Origin: Gautieria morchelliformis
Lineage: Eukaryota > Basidiomycota > Agaricomycetes > Gomphales > Gomphaceae
Reading direction: 5' to 3'
Assembly: GCA_015179125.1 (NCBI GenBank)
Contig: WHVA01000132.1
Coordinates: 1-64,000 of the forward strand
Length of the DNA: 64,000 nt
The notes under the pieces were generated by a model, which saw only the letters and a program-made list of their open reading frames with translations, was not told the DNA's origin and searched no databases. Below, in pieces: positions 34,501 through 46,079 of this stretch. Position 1 is the stretch's first letter. Every line of letters starts with the position of its first letter. A program made the position numbers and the translations under genes.

Positions 34501-36045
34501 AACCAGGTCGGCAAAAACGAAGGTACGAAAAAATGTCGGTGACTCCGTTAAAAATGGGTGTACCAGAGAGACACCACCGATACTTGGTTTGCAGGCGGAA
34601 AATGCACTGAGCTGACTGTGTGAGGCGATTACGCACGACTTGGGCTTCGTCCAGTACGACACGGAACCACTTCATTCTTGCCAGAATGCCACTATGTCAT
34701 GTTCGACGATTAACTCGCATAGAAAAAAGCCCTCCAAACACACACCCCATCTCAGGTAACCAGCCGCTCTGCTCAGAAGGATCGAGTTTGGTGGGAAATT
34801 CTGCAGTGAGCGTTTGATACGACACCAAAATTACCTATAAGAGAGATTTGCCTGGAGGCTGATACAAAATACTGCACACGTACATCGAACCCTCGTAGCT
34901 CTTTGACAGATTTGAGCTTGTATTTGCCATGGTGGATGTGAACACGCAAGAGACCTTCCTGGCATTTTGTTTCGATCTCCTCTCGCCACTGAGAGGGTCC
35001 TCAGTAACCGTCGAAACTCGTGGAGATTTGCAAGTACCTGATGCAAAAGCGAAGCGGGGGCGACAATGAGAGTCGTCTTGCCGTATCCCATCTTTTTCGG
35101 CTTTGCCTTCAGCTTGCCTTTGCCTTTCGTCCCTTCTTCGTCGTCATCTTCATCCTGTTTCTCAGGCTTGTGCAGTTGATGTCGGGAATCGCGCTGGTTA
35201 GTAACCATGAGAGCGATCATTTGGATCGTCTTTCCCAGACCCATCTCGTCGCTAAACAATCAGCATCATTTGCCGCAAGTCTCCCGTGGGACAGAAAGTT
35301 ACACACGCGAGGATACCGCCACGATTGACAGGATCAAACTCTTGTTTGAGCATCCTGTGCGGTCAAGGGTTCGTAGAGCTCCAGCACGCAGTTTAGGTAC
35401 GGCGTACCAGCTTGTCCCGATGATTTGGTGCTTCATAAGCTTTATCTCTAGTCCAGGACAGAAGTCGTTCGGACTGCACCAAGTCAGACGGACGCAGGTG
35501 CGCAGACACAAGCCACACACTCACGACCTTAATTGGAGCATCTTGAGTGCATCAGATAAGTCAGGTCCTATTTTCCTGTTCTCACTGCGAATCTGAGCGT
35601 TATTGTCCAACTTTCCCTTGGGCGATTCGTGAAATGCGTTCGGGAATAGACTGGGTAAACGAGAGCTCAATTAATGTAACTGTTGGAGCAAAGGAACGGA
35701 CAGCACCTTTCCATGTCCAATGGTTGATCCCCAGAGACGGCCGACCATCTTGGAGTACACGGGGAGCGGTGTTGAAAGAAGTCGTCAAAGACTGGATTAT
35801 CATCAACATCGCGACAACAAGGTGAGGAAGAATGGCGCACCTTCTGGTACGCTTCTTCTCTTTGCACGGGTGACCGGTGGAGAATCATCTAATCTTCTCT
35901 TACGACCCGGTGGTGTCACAGGTGTTGTCGAAGTCCCTGGTTCTGTGTATGGGGTAATGGAGCTCACGTTCGCAGCTGCGAGGGCGTTATCCAGAGCCGA
36001 TAATACGCGATTTGCCGCTGTCTTTCTGGACTGAGGTTGAGTCAT
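31596..36045 (-). CDS. SNF2-family DEAD-like helicase with RING region, RAD5/RAD16/ULS1 type
   Basis: Start [15 protein letters not shown] at 36045 (an alternative in-frame Met lies at 36135), with a basic nuclear-looking N-terminus. Then [31 protein letters not shown] and motif [15 protein letters not shown] at about 35250. A charged insertion follows, then [10 protein letters not shown], motif II in [15 protein letters not shown], and motif III region CLSGTPIFN (about 34560). Cys/His clusters around 33370-33420 (ACGHEAC) fit the RING insert of this subgroup. An acidic [15 protein letters not shown] segment follows. The C-terminal helicase lobe has [13 protein letters not shown] and [22 protein letters not shown], with a tail ending ...KRAADK at TAA 31596. 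It probably works as a DNA-dependent ATPase and E3 ligase in repair or SUMO-linked chromatin remodelling. Many short introns; exon borders in the middle are not fully resolved. Confidence 0.88.
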
Positions 36046-36866
36046 CGCAAGTCGCCCGATGGCAAAATCAAGGTTACAAATATTGACTTGTGGACGCGTT
36101 GCTTGTACTTGTTTGGCGCCAAATCTCACCAGCACCGACGCGACTCTGACGGCATGCCTAGATAGCTTTCATCCTCCTTCCTCCCTTGATCGGTTTACTG
36201 TAGTTCCTCAAAGCATACCACGGGAAAAATTTTTGTTGCGGGACCGGCCGCGAGCGTACTTAGCTCTTTTACCATGACTGGGGTGGTTCACTCTTGATTC
36301 TCTCAGCAGGCTTCCAGTTCTCTCAGCAAGTACCTTCAACGCTTTGTCTCCTGGCAGCAAACTCTGTTGATCGCGTCCTGTAGCATATCAAGTGGATGCG
36401 ACTTGGCACTTCGATTTGATATCCGAGTCGGCCATCTATGCAATTCGCCGGGCTAAACCATAGCTGGTCGATGTTGCTTCGAATCGCTACCAGTGCCGAT
36501 GGGTGTACTTCCACTCACAAGATCACTGATTTCATACGCGTTGTCATGGCGACTGGCAGTGAATATGCATGCTCTGCAAAGGCTCTGCAGCTGGAACATC
36601 GTGGGAAAGCTGCAGGCACCAGGCACTTGTGCTTTCCTTCTCTTCTTCATAGTTTGCGAGACATACTGTGCTCCTCCCCGGCGTATTTCCAGAGCAAGGC
36701 GTCTGCCGGTATCGGCTCTCACTCTAGTGATTGATACCACCGGGAAACTAGGTGCACTGCTTCGTACGCGCGTGGTCGCGTTCATTCTCGCGAGCTCGAC
36801 ATTCTTTCTGCCCCCACTCTAAGGACAGGTCACTTGGAAGCATTTTTGAATGTCAATTCTTCAGGC
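36046..36866. other. Divergent intergenic region between the SNF2 gene and the membrane-protein array
   Basis: Open frames on both strands at 36438-36822 have no recognised domain. The last 135 bp (from GATTGATACC at 36731) belong to the repeated unit of the array, with a near-identical copy at about 38920. Confidence 0.45.
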
Positions 36867-38066
36867 ATGTGGACGATTGTAGAGAGTACGTGTTTTACTA
36901 GTACATTCCTGGCTATAGTACCTGACCACTTGATGCAGTGTCACTTGTTCTCTTCGCACTCTTGCCCTTGTTTTGTGTTGCAGAGGACGTCACAATAGTC
37001 ATAGACGACAGTGATCCCAGTATCAAACATTTAACTGGAGAATGGATGCATTTTACGGGGAGCGGGTATTACAATCATACAGAAACTCTCACTCACGACG
37101 CAGGAGCCACAAGCATGTATACATTCAATGGTATATTGCAGACTTTCCTCGTTGGATTTGTGGTTTAACCCTTTACAGGTACAGGGATTTCCGTTTTTGG
37201 GACACAGTGTATTCCTGCTGGCGGTAATACAACAGTCTCTACTTATACGCTCGACAACAAGAGCCCGTCCAAATACACCGTACCTGCCCGTGTGGCGTGC
37301 AACGAGAATTTCGTCAAATTTTTCAGTTCTCCACCTCTTGCGCATGGGTTGCATACTCTTATCATCACTAATTTGAACGCCAATGCCTGGTACTTTCTCG
37401 ATTATCTCCAAGTAACGAAACCTGGACCAGCCTCTAATGGGACAGTTTCTTCAGTCTCTTCACCTTCAAGTCCATCTTCATCATTACAAGCATCTTCCAG
37501 TACTGGGACAACCAAACTGGCGACAGGGGTTATTGTTGGGAGTGCCATTGGAGCCGCAGTCGTTGTTAGTATGCTTTTCTTGGCTGTGATATGGTGGCGG
37601 AGACGGAGGCAAGTATCCCAGACCCACAAGGAGGTTCTGTTAGAAACAGGTAGAGATGTACCTCCTTGACCGCCTGCGAGTTAGGACTAACCCTTGATTT
37701 GCTTGGCAAGACAGACGTTCCGAGGAATTAAATTCGCTTCCTATCCCGTATCGCTACTCCGCCGCCCTTGATCCAAATAACGAGTCCGGAATGAGAAATA
37801 TCTCCAGGAAGATGCCACTCACCCACCAGGGTGAGCCCCTCCAGGGCGCCAACAACCAACAGCTTGGGACGTCGACTACGTCGTCTTTTGACACCTCTTC
37901 TCAGATTTCACCATCACAAGTAATATATTCCTCTCTGATTACTGTTGTCTTACTAATTTTGTTACTTGTGCAGATGGACAATACTACTCTGCCTTCCATG
38001 GTCTCAGTCTCCCGACGACCAACGACCTCGACAATGCCTCCCCCCCCATATGGACAGCCGGATTAG
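36867..38066 (+). CDS. Single-pass membrane protein, array copy 1
   Basis: Five exons join cleanly: 36867-36885, 36939-37130, 37179-37649, 37711-37919 and 37974-38066. The signal peptide is MWTIVEMSLVLFALLPLFCVA. A beta-rich ectodomain follows (VTIVIDDSDPSIKHLTGEW, YTFNGTGISVFGTQC, LIITNLNANAWYFLDYLQV), resembling the galactose-binding-like folds common in Agaricomycete surface proteins. Next come a Ser/Pro/Thr stalk, the transmembrane helix GVIVGSAIGAAVVVSMLFLAVIWW with stop-transfer RRRRQ, and a tail of about 110 residues ending PPPPYGQPD. Family function is unknown; surface sensing or adhesion is a guess. It is the best preserved of the tandem copies. Confidence 0.88.
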
Positions 38067-39022
38067 TAGTCTGCCTTTTCTTTGCTTGGTTTTCTGATAT
38101 AGGTATTCACGAGATCTCGGGTATGGTGGGAAAACGGTGGTGTGTACGTTAAAGCGATACAAAAGGTACTAAAGTAATAACAATCAGTGCGAAGCACGCG
38201 CCCAATATACCATCCAAGCACCGTGACTGGTCTTGCTCCGACTTCAATATATGTTCAAGCTTAGGCACGACAGGAAAGTCGATATCGCAAGCCGTTTTAG
38301 CCACAACGGTAAACAGTGGCACGCACAGCTAGCCATGGCTACTGCTATAAAACCTGCATCACAACGTCTACGATGCTATCGTTAAGCTGAATATATGGAG
38401 GGGGCATTGTCGACGCCGTAGGTCGTCTGGCGAGAAATTGCGCAACACATCACATTATTCAGTAAAAGATAGATAATTTTTTACTAATATTGATGAGGAT
38501 CGACCCTCGCAGGCAATGACATGGTTGCATTTTCGTAAGTCGGTATATTCATGGGATAACGCTTTCGAGATACTTGTTTTACTCACCTGCCTGCCAGTGT
38601 AACTGGGCTGCTCGAAATTAAAATTACAGGGCAACCGCTGAGGAGGGTCTACGAACTTGCTGACCACTAACGACCACGACGCAGAGGGAACGGCGAATGC
38701 ATAATACGCGGAGAAACCTCGGCAAAAGGTGTCAGATTTCCCACGGTATTCTCACATCCGATATCAGGCACACCATTCAGTTGAGCTAATATCTATTGGT
38801 AGCAAAAACTAAATAGAAGGATCATGGATTTCAGGCACTGCATCAGCCATGGCGATGATAGCCAGCCGGCACGACTCGTACCAGTTTCATCAGACTAGCA
38901 GTCTGAGAGTATGCATATGATTGATACCGCCTGGAAACTAGGTGCACTGCTCGCACTTCTTTCTGCCCCCAACTCTAAGGACAGGTCACTTGCAAGTATT
39001 TTTGCATGTCAATTCTTCAGGC
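38067..39022. repeat. Spacer of the tandem array, unit 1 to 2
   Basis: Contains a segment (about 38130-38700) repeated at 40260-40760 and 42830-43100. On the minus strand the repeats share the peptide VVAKMACDIF/VVPKLEHIL, interrupted here. It may be the relic of a second gene in the unit, or a transcribed 3' region. Confidence 0.65.
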
Positions 39023-40218
39023 ATGTGGACAATCGTAGAGAGTACGTGTTGTACTAGTACATTCCTGGCTATAGTACCTGACCACTTGGCACAGTGGCAC
39101 TTGTCCTCTTCGCATTCTTGCCCTTGTTTTGTATGGCAGACGTAACAACAGTCATAGACGACAGTGATCCCAGTATCAAATCTTTAACTGGACAATGGGT
39201 GCATTTTACGGGAGCCGGGTATTACAATCGTACAGAAACTCTCACTCGAGATGCCGGAGCCACAAGCATGTATACATTCAATGGTATGTTGCAGACTTTC
39301 CTCCTTGAATTTCGTGGTTTAACCACTTTACAGGTACAGGGATTTCCGTTTTTGGGACACAGTGTGATCCTCCTGGCGGCAATACAACAGTCTCTGCTTA
39401 TAAGCTCGACAACATCGACGTGTCCGTATACACCGTACCTGCCGGTGTGGCGTGCAACCAGAATTTCGTCAATTTTTTCACTTCTCCACCTCTTGCGAAT
39501 GGGTTGCATACTCTTGTCATCACTAATAGGAACGCCAATGCTTGGTACTTTCTCGATTATCTCGAAGTAACGACTCCTGGACCAGCCTCTAATGGGACAG
39601 CCCCACCTACGTTGTCTTCGTCATCCGTCTTGTCTTCAGTCTCTTCAACTTCAAGTCCATCTTCATCTTCATCGTCGTTGTCGGCCCCATCGTCCACTTT
39701 ACAAGCATCTTCCAGTACTGGGACAACCAAACTGGCGACAGGGGTTATTGTTGGGAGTGCCATCGGAGCCGCAGTCGTTGTTAGTATGCTTATCTTGGCT
39801 GTGATATGGTGGCGGAGACGGAGGCAAGTATCCCAGACCCACCCGGAGGCTGCTGTTACGTTACAAACAGGTAGATATCTCCTTGACGGCTTGCAGATTA
39901 GGACTAACCCTTGATTTGCTTGGAAAGACGGGCGTTCAGAGGAATTAACCCCATACCGCTACTCCGTTGTCCTTAATCCAAATAACGAGTCCGGAATAAG
40001 AGATACCTCCAAGAAGATTCCACCCACCACTGCGTCAACCTCTGACATCTCTTCTCAGATTTCACCACCACAAGTAATATACTCATCTCTCTTATACTGT
40101 TGTCTTATTAATTTTGTTGCTTTTGCAGACGGACAATACTGCTCTTCCTGCCATGGTCTCAGTCTCCCGACGACCAACGACCTCGACAATGCCTCCCCCA
40201 TATGCACCGCCGGATTAG
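39023..40218 (+). CDS. Single-pass membrane protein, array copy 2
   Basis: Same five-exon build as copy 1: 39023-39041, 39095 to about 39285, about 39334-39870, 39928-40073 and 40129-40218. The mature ectodomain differs from copy 1 by substitutions (for example VTTVIDDSDPSIKSLTGQW). The Ser-rich stalk is longer (extra Ser run and SAPSSTL). The cytosolic tail is shorter because the PLTHQGEPLQG stretch is replaced by PPTTAST. It ends PPPYAPPD. The frame is intact. Confidence 0.87.
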
Positions 40219-40806
40219 TAGTAATCCCCCTTTTCTTTGGTTGGTGATATACATATTCGGGTATGTTGGGAAAACGGTAGTGTGTACGTTGAAGTGATAC
40301 AAAAGGTGCTAAAGTAAATAACAATCAGTGCGAAGCACGCGCACAATATACCATCCAAGCACCGTGACTGGTCTTGCTCCGACTTCAATATATGCTCAAG
40401 CTTAGGCACAACAGGAAAGATATCGCAAGCCATTTTGGCCACAACAGTAAACAATGACACGCACAGTTAGGAATGGCTACTGCTATAAAACATGCATCAC
40501 AACGTCTACAATGCTATCGTTAAACTGAATATGGAGGGGGGATTGTCGACGCCGTAGGTCGTCGACTCTGGCGAGAAATTGCGCAACACATCACATTTTT
40601 CAGTAAAAGGTAGTTAAATTTTTATTATTGATGAGGGTCGACCCTCGCTATGACATGGTTGCATTTTCGTAGGTCGGTATATTCATGGGATAACGCTTTC
40701 GAGATGTTTTACTCACCTGCCTGCAAGTGTAACTGGGCTGCTCGAAATTAAAATTACTGATGCGGGGCCAGGGCAAGCGCTGAGGAGGATCTACGGATTT
40801 CCTACT
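40219..40806. repeat. Spacer of the tandem array, unit 2 to 3
   Basis: Copy of the 38.1-38.8 kb spacer with small deletions. The minus-strand frame 40215-40460 (SLFTVVAKMACDIFPVVPKL) is open here. No recognised domain. Confidence 0.6.
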
Positions 40807-41360
40807 TAGTGATCGGCATCGCTCAGCTCATATACCGGGGATTCGGCCGGGCTCACCGGGGCTAGGGCTTGTCACGGGGGGTCAGGTCCGGCCTGGCTCG
40901 GCTTCGACCGGGGCTCGTTGGTCGACTCAGTGTGACCCATATAGAATACATTTGGCTCATCTACTCACTCACATTCCTCCGGAAATTTACAGTCTGTGTC
41001 GAGGTGGACAACAACTGGTGCCCCCTCACTCCCCTCTGGTTCACAAACACCAACATATTATCCAATGATCTCAAGCTCAAGTGTCGAAGTTAATTGGCGC
41101 TGGCTCTCTCAATTCTATACATTACAGTGCCGGTTACATGTATAGACTTTAGTGAGTGTCCCGCATCATGTAAAATCCAAAGATACAATGCCGATTCACC
41201 TCACATATCCCAGTCATCATAGACGCCGATAACCCCTCGGGGCCCGGCTCAAGCTCGTCAAACCTAGGACTTGACCCTGGACGCCGGCTCCTGAGGGCTT
41301 TGGCTATTTGGGGCTCGGCTTGGGCCTGTCGCCGCTTTAGCCGGGCCGTGCCGATCACTA
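40807..41360. mobile_element. MITE-like insertion with TA duplication
   Basis: Ends GTGATCGGCA... and ...TGCCGATCAC form an inverted repeat (10-11 bp perfect, weaker pairing further in), each bordered by TA (40807-40808 and 41359-41360). The interior is GC-rich with opposed CGGGGCTCGG-type words and no long coding sequence. Size and TA borders fit a Tc1/mariner-type MITE. It interrupts the otherwise conserved spacer upstream of array copy 3. Confidence 0.75.
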
Positions 41361-41389
41361 TCCCTACATAGGTCTATGCTCCTCTAGAT

Positions 41390-41421
41390 CTCAACTGAAT
41401 TGAAATATTAATTCAGTTGAG
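41390..41421. repeat. Short inverted repeat upstream of array copy 3
   Basis: CTCAACTGAATT and AATTCAGTTGAG, 12 bp each, with 8 bp between. Array unit 2 has only the right half in the equivalent place. Confidence 0.7.
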
Positions 41422-41631
41422 CTACTATCTATTGGTGTAGCAAAATCACTAAGTAAAAGGATCACGGACCTCATGCACTGCCAACTGGCGATAATAGTCA
41501 CGACTCGTACCAGTTTTGTACATCAGACTCTCGCTCTTTCTGCCCCCCAACTCTAAGGATAGGTCACTTGCAAGTAGTTTTGCATCTAGTACATTCCTGG
41601 ATCTAGTACCTGACCGGACCACTTGACACAG

Positions 41632-42836
41632 TGCCACTTGTTCTCCTCGCATTCTTGCCCTTGTTTTGTATGGCAGACGTAACAACAGTCATAGACGACA
41701 GTGATCCCAGTATCAAACATTTAACTGGAGAATGGGTGCATTTTACGGGAGACGGGTATTACAATCGTACAGAAACTCTCACTCGAGATGCCGGAGCCGC
41801 AAGCATGTATACATTCAATGGTATGTTGCAGACTTTCCTCCTTGAATTTCGTGGTTTAACCACTTTACAGGTACCGGGATTTCCGTTTTTGGGACACAGT
41901 GTGATCCTCCTGGCGGTAATACAACAGTTTCTACTTATAGGCTCGACAACAACGGCCCGTCCAAATACACAGAACCTGCCGGTGTGAAGTGCAACCAGAA
42001 TTTCGTCAATTTTTTCACTTCTCCACCTCTTGCGAATGGATTGCATACTCTTATCATCACTAATTTGAATGCCAATGCCTGGTACTTTCTCGATTATCTC
42101 GAAGTAACGACTCCTGGACCAGCCTCTAATGGGACAGCCCCACCTACGTTGTCTTCGTCACCAGTCTTGTCTTCAGTCTCTTCATCTTCAAGTCCATCTT
42201 CATCATTACAAGCATCTTCCAGTACTGGGACAACCAAACTGGCGACAGGGGTTATTGTTGGGAGTGCCATTGGAGCCGCAGTCGTTGCTAGTATGCTTAT
42301 CTTGGCTGTGATGTGGTGGCGGAGACGGAGGCAAGTATCCCAGACCCACAAGGAGGCTGCTGTTAGGTTGCAAACAGGTAGAGATGTGCCTCCTTGACGG
42401 CCTACAAATTAGGACTAACACTTGATTTGCTTTCCAAGACAGGCGTTCAGAGGAATTAACCCCGTATCGCTACTCCGTTGCCCTTAATCCAAATACCGAG
42501 TCCGGGATAAGGAATACCTCCAGAAAGATGCCGCTCACCCACCAGGGTGAGCCCCTGCAGGGCACGAGCGACGAATGGCTCGGGACTGCGTCATCTTTTG
42601 ACATCTCTTCTCAGAGTTCACCATCACAAGTAATATCTTCCTCGCTGATTACTGTTGTCTTACTGATTTTGTTACTTGTGCAGACGGACAATACTACTCT
42701 GCCTTCCATGGTCTCAGTCACCCGACGACCAACGACCTCGACAGTGCCTCCCCCATATGGACAGCGGGATTCGATTAGTTTTTCTGATATAGATATTCAC
42801 GAGACCTTGGGTGTGTTGGAAACAGGTAATGTGTAG
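41632..42836 (+). pseudogene. Single-pass membrane protein, array copy 3, start exon deleted
   Basis: Exons equivalent to 2-5 of copies 1 and 2 are intact (ectodomain, stalk, transmembrane helix GVIVGSAIGAAVVASMLILAVMWW, tail). The short ATG-bearing exon 1 and its donor are missing: sequence jumps from TTTTGCAT to CTAGTACATT. The first in-frame ATG (MADVTT, about 41670) lies after the signal-peptide core, so a secreted product would need a new upstream exon. The C-terminus reads past the old stop (GQRDSISFSDIDIHETLG...) and gains about 23 residues. Confidence 0.8.
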
Positions 42837-43339
42837 GTTAAAGTAATGCAAAAGGTGCTAAAATTTGCACATGCCCAATATACCATCCGAGCACTGGTCT
42901 TGCTCCTTCAATATATGCTCAAGCTTGGGCACGACAGTAAAGATGTCGCCAGCCATTTTGGCCACAACGGTAAACAATGACACGCGCAGCAGGGAATGGC
43001 TACTGCGATAAAACATATGCATCACAACATCTACGATGCTATCGTTAAACTGAATATGGAGGGGGCGCCGTAGGTCGTCTGGCGAGAAACGCCAGGGCCC
43101 GAGAGACTGTGGCATTACCATACATCTGCATCAGGTTTTAAATGGAGAGATTTATCGAAATATTAAATTGAATGTATGCTCACATTTGATAGCCGAGTAC
43201 CCGTCGAACTGCGAGTAGGTGAGGGGGATGATGCAGGGTGATGTGCATTGCCTGGTATATTGCTGGTGGTATTTGTCGTTCCAGAGCGATTGGCCGGATA
43301 AAGGAAGACGGATATATGATATGGGGTAGAATATCCACT
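42837..43339. other. End of the tandem array; intergenic
   Basis: Up to about 43100 it repeats the array spacer, with minus-strand frame 42858-43121 related to that at 40215-40460. Beyond this the sequence is unique. Confidence 0.5.
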
Positions 43340-44170
43340 ACTTAGACCCTCGCAGCTTTTGTCTTATCCAACAAATTAGTCTCCCTCTACCGGCACCCAC
43401 GCAAAAGGCTCACCTGTATCCCTTTCTAGCACAGCAGTTTTGTATTTCTGAGATACCCGTCTCCGATCTCGCCACCATAAGTAACCCAGGATGAATATAA
43501 CAATAACCCCCACTGCCCCAGAGGCACAGCCTGCAATGACAACTGTGTTGCTCGTTGATTCGAGCGGAGCATCGTAAGTGGAAGATGGTGGAATAAGCGA
43601 TGTGGTTGGATTAGCCGCAGAGCCACTGGCCGGTGTCACTAGATCGCGATATTCAGAGTCGATGGTGGGGTCACTGTCGACCACGGTCACGTTTACTGCG
43701 CATGTGGAAAGGGTGAGCGTAAAGAGAGGCCCCAACACTAGACAGATGGACTGTCGTGAGTGTACAATTGACTAGGTGTACAGCACGCACACATCAAGGA
43801 AATCCGAACATCCATCCGCGCTGGGAAATCGAGTAGGACAGCCGTTAATTACCCGATTAACGGCACAGACGAATCACCCGTCAGAGGAACGTAGTGTACA
43901 AGGATACAGATCACAGCAGCGCACCGTACATAGCCTTTACACCATTTATTCCAATTTACAAATTTCACCTGAGGTCTTGAACCAATTGAGTCTCGTCTGC
44001 ATATGCACACGCCCTGCGGAAAGAATCATGATGATACGGTGCCACCCAAAGCTGTGAGCTTCCTTCCATACGTGGATTCACCAACATCGATCTTGACACA
44101 TATACTGAAGTGCGTGCATGAGGTCACGGTCGCGCCCGGTACGCCATGCTATTTGTACGTCTCGCCATAC
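43340..44170. repeat. Dispersed duplication, copy 1
   Basis: About 830 bp, including the minus-strand membrane-protein gene and its upstream flank, match 56240-57095 in the same orientation with scattered differences and small indels. The 99-aa plus-strand frame at 44003-44302 starts inside it and has no recognised domain. Confidence 0.85.
43376..43738 (-). CDS. Short single-pass membrane protein related to the array family
   Basis: MLGPLFTLTLSTCAVNVTVV is a signal peptide followed by the family start DSDPTIDSEYRDL, then directly a Thr/Ser stalk. The large ectodomain is missing. The transmembrane helix is VVIAGCASGAVGVIVIFILGYLWW with RDRRR after it. The tail reaches LERDTG, where the relatives have an intron donor (here GTGAGCC). 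Reading on without splicing gives 12 more residues to a stop at 43376. A further 3' exon may exist below 43376, so the gene may be longer. A decayed duplicate is at 56288-56650. Confidence 0.7.
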   Translation of the reverse strand: MLGPLFTLTLSTCAVNVTVVDSDPTIDSEYRDLVTPASGSAANPTTSLIPPSSTYDAPLESTSNTVVIAGCASGAVGVIVIFILGYLWWRDRRRVSQKYKTAVLERDTGEPFAWVPVEGD

Positions 44171-44585
44171 CACGACACAAACGATGTGCCTGTTGCGAAT
44201 GAGAGGTTTGACTGGAGTTTCAATGACGCCGATCTCTGTGTGGATAGCTGGAAAGTCATGATGTATTCGGATATTCTAGGCGAGTTTTCTTGTATGGTCT
44301 AATCGGATGTGCAGCTAGACGCTTCGCAGATTTCCACCAAGTTGGTGATACCATCGCGGACCGCAGTGTAGTCCCCAAAGGAGAACTAGCAGGTCCTGAT
44401 CACGAAGAGCATGCGCTGGTGCCCGTCAACTCTTGATCTCTGACTAATAAAGATTATTTTGATTTCTGGACAATTTCCCAACCCAAGAAATCTTCTGGAA
44501 ATCTTTGAGATATTGAGAATTTTCTGCTACTAGAAACTGAATATTTAATATAATTTCCAGGGTCCATCTCTGCGTATGTGCAGAC

Positions 44586-45075
44586 TCACTGATACTGTAT
44601 CCCATGTACTAGGCAGTATGCACAAACTTGCTTATCCCAATCATTGCCCTCGTACCATCTGTTTTGAACAACCTGGACTTTCCGCAACTCGCACAGACTA
44701 TTCAGTATCTGAACATCGTACGTGTTGCTAACACCAATCATCCGCACTTTGCCTTCATCTTGAAGCTGCATGAGCGTTCTCCATGCCTCCAACGTTTGAC
44801 CTATGGTCTCCAAAGGAGAATGCAGTATAAGACTATCCAGGTATGTCGTATGGAGGTTCCTGAGTGAGACTTGGAACGACGCCAAGACTTGAGCTCGAAC
44901 TGATGAAGATGGGTCATAAGGTAGAGGCAGGGATCTGTCTTGACCACCAATAGAAGTAAACCTGTCAGCGCGTATATAAATTGTGCTATCTCTCGGTCAA
45001 TGGGTTAGCATACTTTGTCTGCAGGAAGAGATGTTCACGCTTGATGCATGGATTATTTCTCCCAGGTAATTAGCT
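44586..45075 (-). pseudogene. Aldo-keto reductase fragment
   Basis: On the minus strand, REHLFLQTKYANPLTE (about 45010-45050) is followed by an intron-like gap. Then comes FTSIGGQDRSLPLPYDP and an open stretch with TTYLDSLILHSPLET, AWRTLMQLQDEGKVRMIGVSN and VVQNRWYEGNDWDKQVCAYC, the barrel core of fungal AKRs. The N-terminal part with the catalytic Asp/Tyr and the C-terminal NADP-binding part are missing, and the segment upstream of REHLFLQ is out of frame. It is cut after GIQYQ, where a donor GTGAGT stands without a usable downstream exon. Confidence 0.8.
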
Positions 45076-46079
45076 CAGTTAGACGATATTTAGACCTTAG
45101 AATAGTGTGTGATATAACTATCCCATTTATTCTAACATCCTGTACCAGAAAACTCACTCATGATTTCCTTAGATAGGAAATCATTGTTAAACTGTCAGTT
45201 TTTGGAGCCTGACAATTTCCCAGGTGTTTTTTTTTTTTTTTTTTTTTTCAATTTTTATACAATTCCTGATCATTGGAATCTCTCGTAAAACATTGATTTT
45301 CCTCTAAATTTCCTATCTTATGAACTCTCAAGAAACTTGGAATTTCCCTAGGGTTTTTCAGAGGGTTTCCTGACTTGAGAAATTTTCCCATGCCTCCAGT
45401 GCTTCTGTCTTCTGTCTTCTGACCTCTGGCTTCCGACTCGATTTCCGACATTTGACTTGGATCGATTCTTGAACTCTTCTCTACTTTGAACTCTTCCAAC
45501 TTCCAACTTCCAATCTCCAAAATACTTAGGATGATAGTTCATTGAGGGCACAACACATATATTAAAGCCACTGTCCTTTTAGATCTGATCTCCAAGATTC
45601 TTGATACATAACACAATTTGCCATAAAGCTAGTGCATCCAACGTGCACTTCTTCATATAGACAGCATACACTACATATGCATGACCACAGGGACTGAAGG
45701 CAAATTGATGGCTCACACCTCAGGTCAGGATATGCATTGTCAAACTTGTGATGTTACAGGTATCCAGCAAGCTGGATCCTGAGTGAGGTTGACTTATGGC
45801 TCAGTTTGCAGGTACTATCACTTGTTGTTGCCCTGTTACATGAATCACATCTCACAAGGAGGCAACTACACAAGTGAATGCTTTACACTGTGTCCCATAA
45901 AGTTAACTGCATCTAGGCATATGCGTCACCTGGTATATGAAAAATGAACAAGAAATGAAGGATGATATTGCAGTCAACAGTTTTTGTGAGTTAGCTAAGG
46001 TCAGAATGACAAATCCACAACCAAAAACCAAAAACAAGGGCAGAGGGCACACAAAGACATCCACTGTCATTGCTCAAGT
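45076..46079. other. Intergenic, about 1 kb, repeat-containing
   Basis: A T-run of about 22-24 bases lies at 45227-45250. 45390-45620 resembles the 3' part of the LTR-like sequences at 52480-52683 and 52965-53171 (CTCTGNCTTCCNACT... GATGATAGTT ... ACATAACA). No gene seen. Confidence 0.55.

Noticed and set aside
35299..35520. Minus-strand 73-aa frame read straight through as one peptide
   Set aside because: It is an exon-intron read-through; splicing SW to [15 protein letters not shown] gives the SNF2 sequence.
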